Positions 1 to 14,420 of a DNA stretch of 64,000 bases are shown here, piece by piece. Origin of the DNA: Hybos culiciformis. Its lineage: Eukaryota > Arthropoda > Insecta > Diptera > Hybotidae. A program made the translations under genes and the position numbers. The stretch is from contig OZ023273.1 of the NCBI GenBank assembly GCA_964007475.1, positions 47,555,525 to 47,619,524 of the forward strand. Direction: 5' to 3'. How positions within the stretch are numbered: position 1 is the first letter of the stretch; each line of letters begins with the position of its first letter. Below the pieces are notes generated by a model. It searched no databases and had not been told where the DNA came from. It saw only the letters and a list, made by a program, of their open reading frames with translations.

Positions 1-1146
1 CCATTAAAGGGAGCAAATTTTTCATTGTTATATGAAAACAATTGTTCTTCCTTCAAAAATGACCAATTATTCTTTAACTTATTAACGTTTTTTACGTACA
101 ATTGACTTCTATGAAGTGTGTCAATAAAATCTTTATGTTGTTCTGAAAATATATTATTGATAATAATTTTTTTTTAACACTAGTATTAAAGTGAATACTT
201 TTAGTATAAGATTTATTTTTGCATAATTTTGATTGCCGGTAAACTTCTTCGTTTAATTTATTGTAATATATTTCATATTTCTCAAAATTTTGAATGTATC
301 CAAATAAATCAACTAAACACATAAGCTCATGTAGAGGGCATTCTTTTGGATCGCAAAATAAATAGTGTACAAGAACTTCGTAATCAGATGCAGCTTTCTA
401 AAATAGAAAAATATAAAATTGAATTATTTAAAACAAGTTAGGAACTTATTTATTGCATGCATAATGTTGTTATAGTCATTGAAGATATTGATAATTGATA
501 TTGTTAGTTTTAAATTATAATATCACCTCAACGTCATGAATATTTTGTAAAATTTCAGCTCTCAAATTTAGAGAAAGTTTTAAAACCGATGCATCCTTGG
601 GGCATTTAATAATAATATTATGTAAAGCAGCAAATATCTAAAATTAAATCATTTAATTTATTGATTGAATTATTATTTACTTTTCAGAACAATCATTAAA
701 AATTCGATAAAAATTTTACCTCAGAAAGGTCCGAATCGTTATTCAACTTATTTTGCCTATATTTCTTGTAAACTTTAATGATTTGATCATAAGAATTCTC
801 CATTTCTCTAATTATTGTTCTAGATTCGATATCACATACTTCATCCAGAGTGCGAAATAATGATTTTGTTTCTCTAAAAGTAATTAAATAAAAATTAGAA
901 GCATTAGAAACTTTTTGTTTTATACACTTTAAAATAATTTCAAACGAGGGGGGAATGGGCCGCCACAGTCCAGTTTCAGCCAAATCGGTATGGTTCATTA
1001 CCCGCGGGACACGGGACTTTAGCTAAAAAAAAAAAAACAAACCTTAAATTTTTGTCACAAATTAATTCTTCAATTAGAATAGTTTCTGATACACCGCGAT
1101 CCCATAGATAAATTGGATCCAAATAAGGCAGGCTAAATTTGTCCAT
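1..1146 (-). CDS. Unrecognised conserved-looking protein, 5' part of a multi-exon gene cut by the window edge
   Basis: I do not recognise this protein. The ATG is at 1146. Exons that keep one frame are 1093-1146, 720-1022, 527-637 and one starting at 397. The first intron (1023-1092, 70 bases) has a GTATCA donor, a CTAAT branch-like motif and a T-tract before its AG. Exon 1 begins MDKFSLPYLDPIYLWDRG, followed by exon 2 with LKSRVPRVMNHTDLAETGLW. Later exons are helical and rich in Leu, Lys, Cys and Tyr (for example KAASDYEVLVHYLFCDPKEC), giving the look of an alpha-helical repeat protein. I see no catalytic motif. The end of exon 4 is uncertain. The frame stays open to about 92. A GTAAAA donor near 95, or a weaker GTCAAT a little upstream, could join it to an open frame at 1-60 reading EEQLFSYNNEKFAPFN. 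The gene is head-to-head with the zinc-finger gene to its right. Confidence 0.65.
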
Positions 1147-1452
1147 ATTTTAAATTTTTAATAGTTAATTTTATTTTTTATTTTTTTTATCAAAAAACTT
1201 TAAAATCCAAACAAAACAAAAACGAAAATAAAATGGTTGAGTTGTTGAGACTTGAGAGAATTCTTCACCACTCGATTTTTTTTAACTTTTTGATTATTAT
1301 TTTTAAATTATTATAATTTCAACGGCACGACAAGGCAACGCGGCGAACGCTATTTGATTTTTTTTTTTCTATAAATTTTTTGAATTTTATTTTAACAAAA
1401 CATTTTTAAAAAAAGTAAGTTACAAAAGAAGAAGGGGAATTTTTTTAGAAGA

Positions 1453-1460
1453 TATAAAAG
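1453..1460 (+). promoter_or_regulatory. TATAAAAG core-promoter candidate for the zinc-finger gene
   Basis: The octamer TATAAAAG matches the insect TATA-box consensus. It lies in the 1.07-kb gap between two divergent start codons (1146 minus, 2220 plus). Transcription starting about 30 bases downstream would give a 5' UTR of roughly 730 bases with no intron before the ATG. The surrounding 1300-2219 stretch is less AT-rich than most of the window, as expected for a promoter and UTR. No transcript evidence is available. Confidence 0.35.
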
Positions 1461-2219
1461 TGTTGCCATCCTTAACTAAATAAACACTACTTAGCAGTCA
1501 CTTTATTGGGAAATACAGTCAACAGATGAGGCAATTTTAAGTTGCCCAACTCAAGTTGATTAAACGTTCAGCTCCTCTGTTGTATCACGCATTATACAGA
1601 AAATATAGAAATATGAATATTTATACTCGATAAGGAAGTGAGGAAATCCTCGCAGAAATTGTTCAGTGCTTTCCAGAATTGCTTCTAAGTTGTCTTAACT
1701 TGAGTATTATTTTCTTAAAGATATTCTCTCTCGTACTTAGACCTCGAAAAAAATATTCGAGAAATATAAAAAAAGAACTTGTGTGCAGACAAGATTAGCG
1801 AGTGAACTAGCTACAAGAGTAAATATTTAAATCGCATAAAATTGTGGCAACACTTTAAAAATTACGGCGTTTGTGAAATGCAAATATATTACGGTTTTCT
1901 CTTTTTATCTTTGTCAATTGAAGTTTGTTTTAAAAAAACATGTGAAAGTTGGGGGGGGTGGGACAAAAGTTTAACAAATTTCTTTCAATTTCAATTCTCC
2001 TCAAATAGTCGACTATACATCGCCGCTATATAATCCACTTAGTGGTGTCTTTTATTTGTATAAGAATCTATCCTGTCTTATCTTGTACATGAGCATTACT
2101 TGTTTGCACTACACTGTTTAGTTGATTGTCATTCTAGATTTTTGGTTTCACATTGTGATTGCAACTCTTGCAAGTTCGAGCTAGAGATATAGATAATATC
2201 TTCATTGGAATTCAGAACA

Positions 2220-4744
2220 ATGGATGTTGAAGGTGAGTAATAGCTTTTAGGATTAATTTGTCTGAATCTGATAGATTAAAGTTGGTACATAACATATCAA
2301 CCTATCTCACTATCTGATTATTTTTTTCCTGCGGATAAATTCTAATTTTTTTACAGCATTAGGTAACCTACGCCTGCCTACACAGGCATTTGTCGACTTT
2401 TATATGAATGCCTAGTTAGGTATTATGTATCTATTAACTACCTACATAAGTAATAATATGCCGTAGGTTGTAAAAACTTAAATACTTCCGATTTTCAAAT
2501 ACAAACTAATTGTGTTTGAAAAAGTAATCAATACTTTTTTTTAGAAAGGAATTGTATTAAGAAAATGTTTGATTACAAAGTATTTAAAAAGTACCCAATC
2601 AGTATTTTTCTAAAAAAATAAATATTGTTGACCTACCTACGTCCTACTGGCTTATTGCCATTGCCACTTATGTCCTCTTCTAAATCATAAAGATGAATGT
2701 TATTAGATTAATATTATTTAGATGTAGGTAATTTCATTTTTGATTTAGATACTGAACCGTCGTTTCATATTAGCACTTTAAAAGATTTAGTTTAATTTAC
2801 AATTCCTTTGAGAAAAGTATTGATTCTTTTTTAAATTCAATCAATACTTTTCTAAATACAATTCCTTTTTTAGAAAAGTATTGATTTCTTTTTCAAATAC
2901 AATTACTTCGTAGTCAATACATTTCTAAACACAATTTTTTTTTAAGAAAAGTGTTGATTACTTTTTCAAATATAATTACTCTGCAATCATTACAAGTACT
3001 CAATGCCAAAGTATTTAGATTTTTACAGCTCTTAATATACTTACGAAATACCTATGTACATTACATACATCTACAATACATTACAAAGGGAGGTTTACTA
3101 GTAATTATCTACGATGGATAACAAGCACCATACGAAAAAATGTTCTTAGGAAGTATACCTACCTTTTACCTGATCTTTCCTTATAACGTAAGCGCTTACT
3201 TACCTACCTATATCTCAAAATTAGGTATCTATAGCTACCTTTTTTCTTGTTTTAGTTTCAGTTTAGTGTACATGATAGATGTAAAGTGGAGGAACCCTCA
3301 CTGTCTTTCTCTTTTAATTTTTAAGGACCTAAGTCTTATTTTTTTAAGATTTTTAGCCTTTATAAGTGTCTTAAGACTTAAATATCACAAAACTGTACAT
3401 ATTTTTTTAAGAAACACAAAAAAAAAAACAATTATTTATATAATAATATACCAATTTTGTTTTTTTTTAGGTAAAACTTCAAATGTATTCAAAAACTATT
3501 TATTATCCTCTTCTATGCAATCTTTATCAACTGATTCTAATAATTCATCGTTTAATAATTATGATTTTAATAAAGTAGTACTGAATGAATTAAATAATAA
3601 ACAAAATATTGAAAACAATATGAAGTCAATAAAAAGTCAAATTGAAAATGATTTTGGTGAAAAAAACAAAGATATTCACTTGCCTTTTTATAAAGATCCA
3701 AATTTATTATTATACAAGTCACTTGATGGTGTTTCATACAAAAAACTCAGAGTAGTTTTCAAGGGTATTGAAAGAGACGCTTATTTATGTTTCAATTGCT
3801 TAAAATGTGTGCTTACATTCGGTATGTGATATCAAAAATTAAAAAAAAAAAAAAAGCGTATATATAATTGATATTTTCATCTTATGCAGAATCAGTAAAT
3901 ATTTATGTAGAATATAGATATTAAAATTGAGCCTTGGTCGAATGTAGTAACATAAACATATTGAATCAAGAAAGTCTTAATTTTGCCTGTATTCAAAAAA
4001 TTTAATTCTGAAAACTATTTAGATTTAAAAGCCCTGCTTAAATTTAATGTCTCCAAAGAGTACTGTGAGTTTTAAAATTAGATACATTTTAAATGATTCT
4101 CCGTATTTTTCTATTATATATTATGTATATCAAATTAGGTACTAAAATTTTAATGAAGAAGTAGGTATAAAAATACAATCAAAATTAAGTATCTACATAG
4201 TTTTTCTTGCTGTGAAAATTTTATAAGTTTTAAGAGGGTGTGGTTCTATCACCGAAATCCTGTTCTCTAAAATCTTTATACCAAAATATTTTTTCGAATT
4301 TTTATAAATATTATAATTTTAAGAAAACAAAACTTTTAACAGGAATTAATAAAATTGACTAAAAAAACAGAGATTTTGAAATAACAATTTTTTATTAAAC
4401 ACAATTTCTGGGTATTGAATAGCTCTAAATAATGAAAATTTACACAAACATTTATTTGATATTTATTAACTTTGTTTAAATTTCTGTTATATATTTTAGA
4501 AGCTATTAAATATCATATTAATACGCATCGTAATGTTCGACCATATGTTTGTGTTAAATGTAACCGTGCATTCCATACGCGCCATTCTCAACGACGTCAT
4601 AAATGTGAAAAGAATATACAAAATGTTGGATTGATTGCATCGAATAACAGTACGTCATATAATTCTTATTCTATTTTACAAAAAGAAATTCAAAACAAGA
4701 TTAAGGCGAAAAGTGATGGAGAATATAATAAAGAAAATATATAA
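2220..4744 (+). CDS. Small C2H2 zinc-finger protein, 202 residues, three exons
   Basis: The coding exons are 2220-2232, 3471-3821 and 4500-4744. Donors are GTGAGT and GTATGT, and both acceptors follow T-rich tracts. The frame closes exactly: 609 bases including the stop. The N-terminal 110 or so residues are Asn/Ser-rich and look disordered. A first C2H2 finger is split across the exon 2/3 junction: Cys-x2-Cys-x12-His-x3-His, starting YLCFNCLKC and ending YHINTH. A canonical linker-like stretch leads to a second finger starting YVCVKC. That finger is degenerate at its end, His-Lys-Cys instead of His-x3-His. The C-terminal tail is basic and polar. The likely role is a nuclear DNA- or RNA-binding protein, but two fingers do not identify a family member. 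A polyadenylation-type AATAAA lies about 40 bases after the stop. Intron 1 (1.2 kb) contains an inverted-repeat element. Confidence 0.75.
2440..3060. mobile_element. Imperfect inverted-repeat (MITE-like) element in intron 1 of the zinc-finger gene
   Basis: A stretch at about 2508-2556 (starting AATTGTGTTTGAAAAAGTAA) recurs inverted at about 2856-2903. A further copy in that second orientation lies at about 2932-2980, and a fragment near 2811. Outside these, the sequence near 2464-2490 (GTAAAAACTTAAATACTT) reappears inverted near 3008-3035. The nested symmetry suggests an old, diverged foldback or MITE insertion. I could not define exact ends or a target duplication. Confidence 0.5.
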
Positions 4745-6414
4745 TTCTTATGTAAGTAAATTTCCCTATAGAAATTTATAATTGAATAAATCTATTATAT
4801 TTTTATATATATTTATGAATGTATAATCTAGATATATTTATTATATAAAAAAATTAATGATAATAATTTAGAACTTGATATCACGAAGATTATTATGAAT
4901 TATTGATCGTAAAAATCTTATGAAAATCCCAAAACATTGTAATTTTTCATTCGAATGAAACTAAAACTTTAAATTAGTAAATTCTATCAAAATAAAACTT
5001 GAGAATGGAATTTTCGTAAATTTTACGTTCGATCTTAATTGATAGTAATCGTCTAGTATTCGAGAATAAGATTAAATTGATTTTGCGACGGAGTCGTAAT
5101 ACAATAATATTTTTACTATTTCAAAAGTATAATGTAGTTGGTCCAATGAATATTGGTCCAATGATATTTAGTATGTTTAGAATATTCAAATAATTCATTA
5201 ACTGAATTTCAGAGTTCATTTGATAAATATTTTTTTTCTTTTGTGTTTAATATATTCAGAAATTACTTTTAATAGTTTATTTATTATTATATTGTTTGTA
5301 AAAAGAAAGAAAGTTAAGTGTTTTTGTATATTAATATAACTCTGTTATAAAAAATAAAAAGAAAAAGTCTCACTGACGACGACGACCCAACAATGTAAAC
5401 ATATATTATATATTATGTTCATGAGCATAAAAAATTATTGATTGTTACAAAATCAAAAGTTATTCGCTACTGTTAAATAATAGTAAGTAATAAATGTCAA
5501 ATAAAATAAAATAAAAAAAAAGCATGGAAATATAGTTATTAAATATAATGTTCATTTCGTATGAATTCGTTGTGAAAAATATACTTAAATTGAATAATAA
5601 GTAATATAACTTTTGTTTGTTTTTTTGGTTTAAAAGGTAAGGTAATTTTATAAAATTTTGAATTATTGTAAAGCCCTGGTTTTAGGTTCATATTTTTTCA
5701 TTTATTGTTTAAAAATAAAAAGCTTAAGAAAAAACCCAACGGCTGTTTTTTGAACTGTTTTAATGATACGTCGCGTCGCATCGTCAAGAAATAAAAAAAA
5801 ATTTCTTGAAAATTGCAACTTTTGAGCATACTAGAGCAAAATTCAAATCTGCGCTTATTTATCTTTTAGCTTTTAAATAAACGCTCTTATTTTTTTAAAA
5901 ATATATTAAAAATCAGTTTCTTTTATCTACATCTTTTTGAATTTTAAATGAACCATTTCTTCTAATTAAACTAGATCATGGTGTACTGGTTACCCTCAAG
6001 TGAGGTGTGGTTTTTGAAAAAAACAATTACTATTCGAACTTCCAGGCTCTGGAACAGCGTCATTTCTGTGGCTAAACATTGGTTAATTTTATTTAGTTTT
6101 CATGGTTTCTAGAATCTAGACCTTGAGTATTGCGATAATAGTCTACTTTGCGGCTTAAAATGGTTGATCATATCACTTATTTAATTTCAAATTTCTTTTT
6201 CGATTGTACGGTAGGTATGAATATATTAAATTTTGTTATTTTTAAATTATGTAATTAATATTTCTCGACAATCTGTTTAATTTAAAGTTTGGAAGTGGAT
6301 TATTTACGAACAACAAAAAAAATACAGTAGTTCCTCACATATCCTTCGATCAATAGGCTGATTCTTATATTAGATTTATTTCTTCCGAAACGAAACTATT
6401 GGACTTAAGAGGTT
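4745..6414. other. Intergenic, no gene seen
   Basis: AT-rich spacer after the zinc-finger stop. It holds the 3' UTR and poly(A) signal at its left end and short direct duplications such as TTGGTCCAATGA near 5139-5162. No open frame with splice-compatible extension and no RNA gene was recognised. Confidence 0.5.
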
Positions 6415-6525
6415 TTTGAAAGGAGTGGGGTGGCTCGACTGGGAATAAAAGGCCCATCGGGTAGGGTAGTACAACGGGCCAATAGACCTAAGTGCGAGGG
6501 AATACAGGAATTCCCAACCCACAAC
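6415..6525. mobile_element. GC-richer retroelement-like tail
   Basis: About 110 bases with clearly higher GC content than their surroundings (motifs GGCCCATCGGG, GTACAACGGGCC, AAGTGCGAGGG, GAATTCCCAACCC). They run directly into a pentanucleotide array. A compositionally distinct block ending in a short tandem tail is typical of a SINE or the 3' end of a non-LTR retrotransposon. No coding remnant was found, so the class is inferred. Confidence 0.4.
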
Positions 6526-6550
6526 AACCTAACCTAACCTAACCTAACCT
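6526..6550. repeat. Short (AACCT)5 array, complement of the TTAGG insect telomere unit
   Basis: Five uninterrupted AACCT units. TTAGG is the ancestral insect telomeric repeat. Here the array is only 25 bases long and is internal. It abuts the GC-richer block on its left, so a retroelement tail is the simplest reading. Confidence 0.7.
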
Positions 6551-7227
6551 AAGAGGTTTATAGACAACCTGTTAAAAGATCTGATGAAATGTAACATCAC
6601 AAGACATAAGTCTAGTTTTCAATGATTGAATATATTAAGAAAATAGAGACGGTCAAGATAAAACAAAAGAATAAATCGCTCCAGCGTAAATCTTGAAATA
6701 CAAACTTAAAAAAATTTTCTCAATTTTCGCAGCGTCTACAACGAATTGTAAGGATGAAGGGTATCAGTTTACTGTTTAATGAACTGATTTTGGTGCAGGA
6801 GAAGTTGGAAGTGTTTATTTTCTTGTTGTGGTTGAAAAATACGGGAATATCATTCGAATCCCAAACATCTACACATGTTTTAATAATTTAAGGCAAACTT
6901 TACTCCAAGTTAGGCTAGACTTATTTAAAACTTGGAAAGCATCACAGGAATCCCTTGTTAACATTAAACGTAAAAGATCTTAATTGATTTCTGAATTAAA
7001 AATTTCCTTTTTTTATAATATTCAGTTAATAAAGTTTGCGTAAGATTTTAGAATCGATCGTGTCGTGATTCATTATAATCCTCCAATAACAAAGAAACAC
7101 AACTTTTTTTTTGTATAATATTTAATATTTTTTAAGTATAATAAGAATTTGATAATGGTAATCTTTTTAAACTAGTTCGTTATTTCCAGTTAAAATATTA
7201 TCAATACTGAAATGTATAAGAAATTAC

Positions 7228-11672
<4,445 letters not shown>

Positions 11673-11812
11673 ATTTATTTTTCACAGAAATTAAGTATAT
11701 TTTTTTTAAATTAATTAAGAATTTATAAAATCTAATTATTAAAAAACTTTTAAATTTAAACAACACAAATTCATGTAAAAACAAAAATGCTTAACTTAAA
11801 TTAAATGTCAAA

Positions 11813-11824
11813 ATTGGCGCTAAA
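11813..11824. promoter_or_regulatory. E2F-type binding site upstream of MCM3
   Basis: ATTGGCGCTAAA reads close to the symmetric E2F/DP consensus TTTSGCGCSAAA (TTTAGCGCCAAT on the gene strand). It lies about 140 bases upstream of the MCM3 ATG. A GCGC core is rare in sequence this AT-rich. MCM genes are classic E2F targets at the G1/S transition, so position and motif fit. Binding itself is inferred. Confidence 0.6.
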
Positions 11825-12239
11825 AAATTATGATCTTCTCCTTTTTTAATTTTTTGTATTTGCATTTTTTTATGAAGTTAGTAACGAACTTCAACTCAAA
11901 AATAAACAAAACGACATCTGGCTTAAATTAATTACTACGTGAATGAATTATATTTTGAGATTTGCGATGTTTCCATGAATTGGTTGAAATCATAGACGAA
12001 ATAGATATAGACTGGCAATATCATCTTTTTTTTCTTTTTTTCATATGGGATTTTGAGATTATTATTTAAGCTTGATTTAAGCTTGATTTACACAATGGCT
12101 AAAAATGGCAAAAAAAAAGATCCCAAAACAAAACAGGACAGAAGATACAAAAACTAATGTGTTAGAGCAGTACGAACAGCGTAATCTTTTTTTTTTTTTG
12201 TGTCCTTTTTTTGTAATCTTTTTTTATAGCAAAAGACAC

Positions 12240-12315
12240 CAAAAAAAAAAAGATGAACTAGCTTTTTTTATAGTTTACGTCTTTTTTTTTACTGGACGCG
12301 TAAAAAAAATGTATG
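12240..12315 (+). repeat. Extra copy of the palindrome's centre, just outside its left end
   Basis: The stretch from AGATGAACTAG through TATAGTTTACGTC to GCGTAAAAAAAATGTATGTTA closely matches the sequence on both sides of the palindrome centre (around 13145-13215). So a third copy of the hinge sits next to the left TTAA, and the palindrome may have formed from a flanking sequence. A second copy of the element's terminal motif TTGATTTACACAATGGCTA lies at 12083-12101. Confidence 0.6.
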
Positions 12316-12496
12316 TTAAGCGTGATTTACACAATGGCTAAATTTGTAATCTTTTAAATTTTTCTAGTCAAACTAGAACGAGAAAGCGATAAATAAACAA
12401 CTACAACAAACATGTGAAAGAAGTAGACAGAAATTTAATAATTTTTTTCCTTTTATAGCACAAAACATAAACAAATTTTATAGCAAATTTACGTGC

Positions 12497-13040
12497 GGGT
12501 TACACTTGCTGAAAAAAAAAAATCATGATTATGATTTTTTTTTAATATAGTGTGACATTTTTATGAGTCAAAAATCATAGTGGCTTGGACTTCATGTTCC
12601 AGAGGCATTCGTGCTCCCTACATAAATTTATAAATTTTAATATTTCTTCCTTATAAAATTTTTTTGACATGTTTTTTCTATTTTCTCTCTTTTTACCAAG
12701 TTCTTAGTTTTTATAAACTTCACCTTTTTCAATAAAATATATTGTTTTTTAAAGTAAGTTATTTTATTTATTTAATAAATAATTCACATAATTTTTTTAA
12801 ATTTCAACATTCAAATTCAAATCCCGTAATAACAAACCGCTTTTATAATTGTTGTTTGCACTTTCAAGAGTTTACTTTTTTCTTTGGCAGCCAAAAATTT
12901 TCCTTTTGACAGAAAAAATCAACACTGATTTTTTTTAAGCATGATTTTTCATCATGATTATTTCTTGATTTTTTTTCACACAAAATTTCGCACATACATT
13001 CAAAAAAAATCATGATTTTTTTTTTCAGCAAGTGTAACCC
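12497..13040. mobile_element. Inner TIR element (left-arm copy) starting GGGTTACACTTGCTG
   Basis: GGGTTACACTTGCTG followed by an A-tract and ATCATGATT recurs as its complement at the other end, ending AGTGTAACCC. This gives a 544-bp unit with inverted termini inside the palindrome arm. The interior has no coding frame. No target duplication is obvious. It may be a MITE carried within the palindrome or part of a compound foldback. Confidence 0.6.
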
Positions 13041-13268
13041 CCAGGTTAGAAATACAATAATAATTTTTCAGAAACTATAAAATTCAAATTATAACATAAA
13101 TTTTTTTTACGCGCCTAGTAAAAAAAAGACGTAAACTATAAAAAAAGATGAACTAGTTCATCTTTTTTTATAGTTTACGTCTTTTTTTTACTAGGCGCGT
13201 AAAAAAAATTTATGTTATAATTTGAATTTTATAGTTTCTGAAAAATTATTATTGTATTTCTAACCTGG

Positions 13269-14238
13269 GGGTTACACTTGCTGAAAAAAAAAATCATGAT
13301 TTTTTTTGAATGTATGTGCGAAATTTTGTGTGAAAAAAAATCAAGAAATAATCATGATGAAAAATCATGCTTAAAAAAAATCAGTGTTGATTTTTTCTGT
13401 CAAAAGGAAAATTTTTGGCTGCCAAAGAAAAAAGTAAACTCTTGAAAGTGCAAACAACAATTATAAAAGCGGTTTGTTATTACGGGATTTGAATTTGAAT
13501 GTTGAAATTTAAAAAAATCTATGTGAATTATTTATTAAATAAATAAAATAACTTACTTTAAAAAACTAGATATTTTATTGAAAAAGGTGAAGTTTATAAA
13601 AACTAAGAACTTAGTAAAAAGAGAGAAAATAGAAAAAACATGTCGAAAAAATTTTATAAGGAAGAAATATTAAAATTTATAAATTTATACAGGGAGCACG
13701 AATGCATCTGGAACATGAAGTCTTAATGCGTTGTTTATAGCTACCACAGTAAAGTAATTTTTGGAGGAATGTTCCGGAAACCTATTGACAGCTAATTTTA
13801 TCTGAAAGTAAAAAATCAAATGCAAAAAATATAAAAAAAAACAGAAAAAATATTTTTGACAGGAAAGGTACCGTAAAAAAATATTATGATAGGTAGGAAA
13901 CGAAATGAAAAAGAAACAAAAAAATAATTTTGTGAAGTAATGAAATTTTTCAGATATTAAAAAAAAAATAAATTTAATTTTCTTAGTTATTTGAAAATAA
14001 TTTAAAAAAATTCTTTTTACGAAAAATAGATAAAATTAATATCTTCATTTTCAGTAAATTTGCTTAAATATAAATAGAATAATAACATAGAAAAACGGTT
14101 TTTACGGTATCATTTTTTCAGATAGGTCAATTAGCTATAAACAACGCATAAGCCAGTATGATTTTTGACTCATAAAAATTTCACACTACATTAAAAAAAA
14201 AATCATAATCATGATTTTTTTTTCAGCAAGTGTAACCC
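13269..14238. mobile_element. Inner TIR element (right-arm copy), interrupted by a MITE
   Basis: This is the mirror copy of the 12497-13040 unit, with the same GGGTTACACTTGCTG termini. Without the 422-bp insertion it would be about 545 bp, matching its partner. Confidence 0.6.
13727..14148. mobile_element. 422-bp MITE with PIF/Harbinger hallmarks
   Basis: The terminal inverted repeats TGCGTTGTTTATAGCTA are 17/17 identical. Both ends are flanked by TAA (13724-13726 and 14149-14151), a 3-bp TWA-type duplication typical of PIF/Harbinger elements. The left palindrome arm keeps the uninterrupted site (GGCTTGGAC, against GTCTTAAGCC reconstructed on the right). This proves the segment is an insertion later than the duplication. 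There is no coding capacity. Confidence 0.85.
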
Positions 14239-14420
14239 GCATGTAAATTTGCTATAAAATTTGTTTATGTTTTGTGCTATAAAAGGAAAAAAATTATTAA
14301 ATTTCTGTCTACTTCTTTCACATGGTTGTTGTTGTTGTTTATTTATCGCTTTCTCGTTCTAGTTTGACTAGAAAAAATTAAAAGATTACAAATTTAGCCA
14401 TTGTGTAAATCACGCTTTAA

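Larger units (their letters stand above)
12320..14416. mobile_element. Near-perfect 2.1-kb palindromic element flanked by TTAA
   Basis: The left arm (12320-13154) and right arm (13155-14416) are inverted copies meeting with no spacer at GATGAACT|AGTTCATC. The left end begins GCGTGATTTACACAATGGC and the right end is its complement. TTAA lies immediately outside both ends (12316-12319 and 14417-14420). Removing the 422-bp insert plus its duplicated TAA, the right arm is about 837 bases against 835 on the left, with only scattered differences. No long open frame is convincing. TTAA flanks recall piggyBac-type non-autonomous elements, but the ends do not match known piggyBac termini that I recall. 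The class is inferred and the structure is directly seen. Confidence 0.8.

Noticed and set aside
1023..1042. A 20-base intron in the left-edge gene
   Set aside because: Too short to splice. The GTATCA donor at 1092 gives a normal 70-base intron and keeps the frame.
3140..3470. N-terminal part of the open frame starting at 3140
   Set aside because: It is intronic read-through. A T-tract acceptor at 3469-3470 and exact phase with the 2220 exon show that coding begins at 3471.
6526..6550. A true telomere or chromosome end
   Set aside because: Only five units, internal, with unique genes on both sides.
12105..12341. 78-residue Lys/Phe-rich frame
   Set aside because: It arises from A and T runs in the palindrome's flank and has no splice or homology support.
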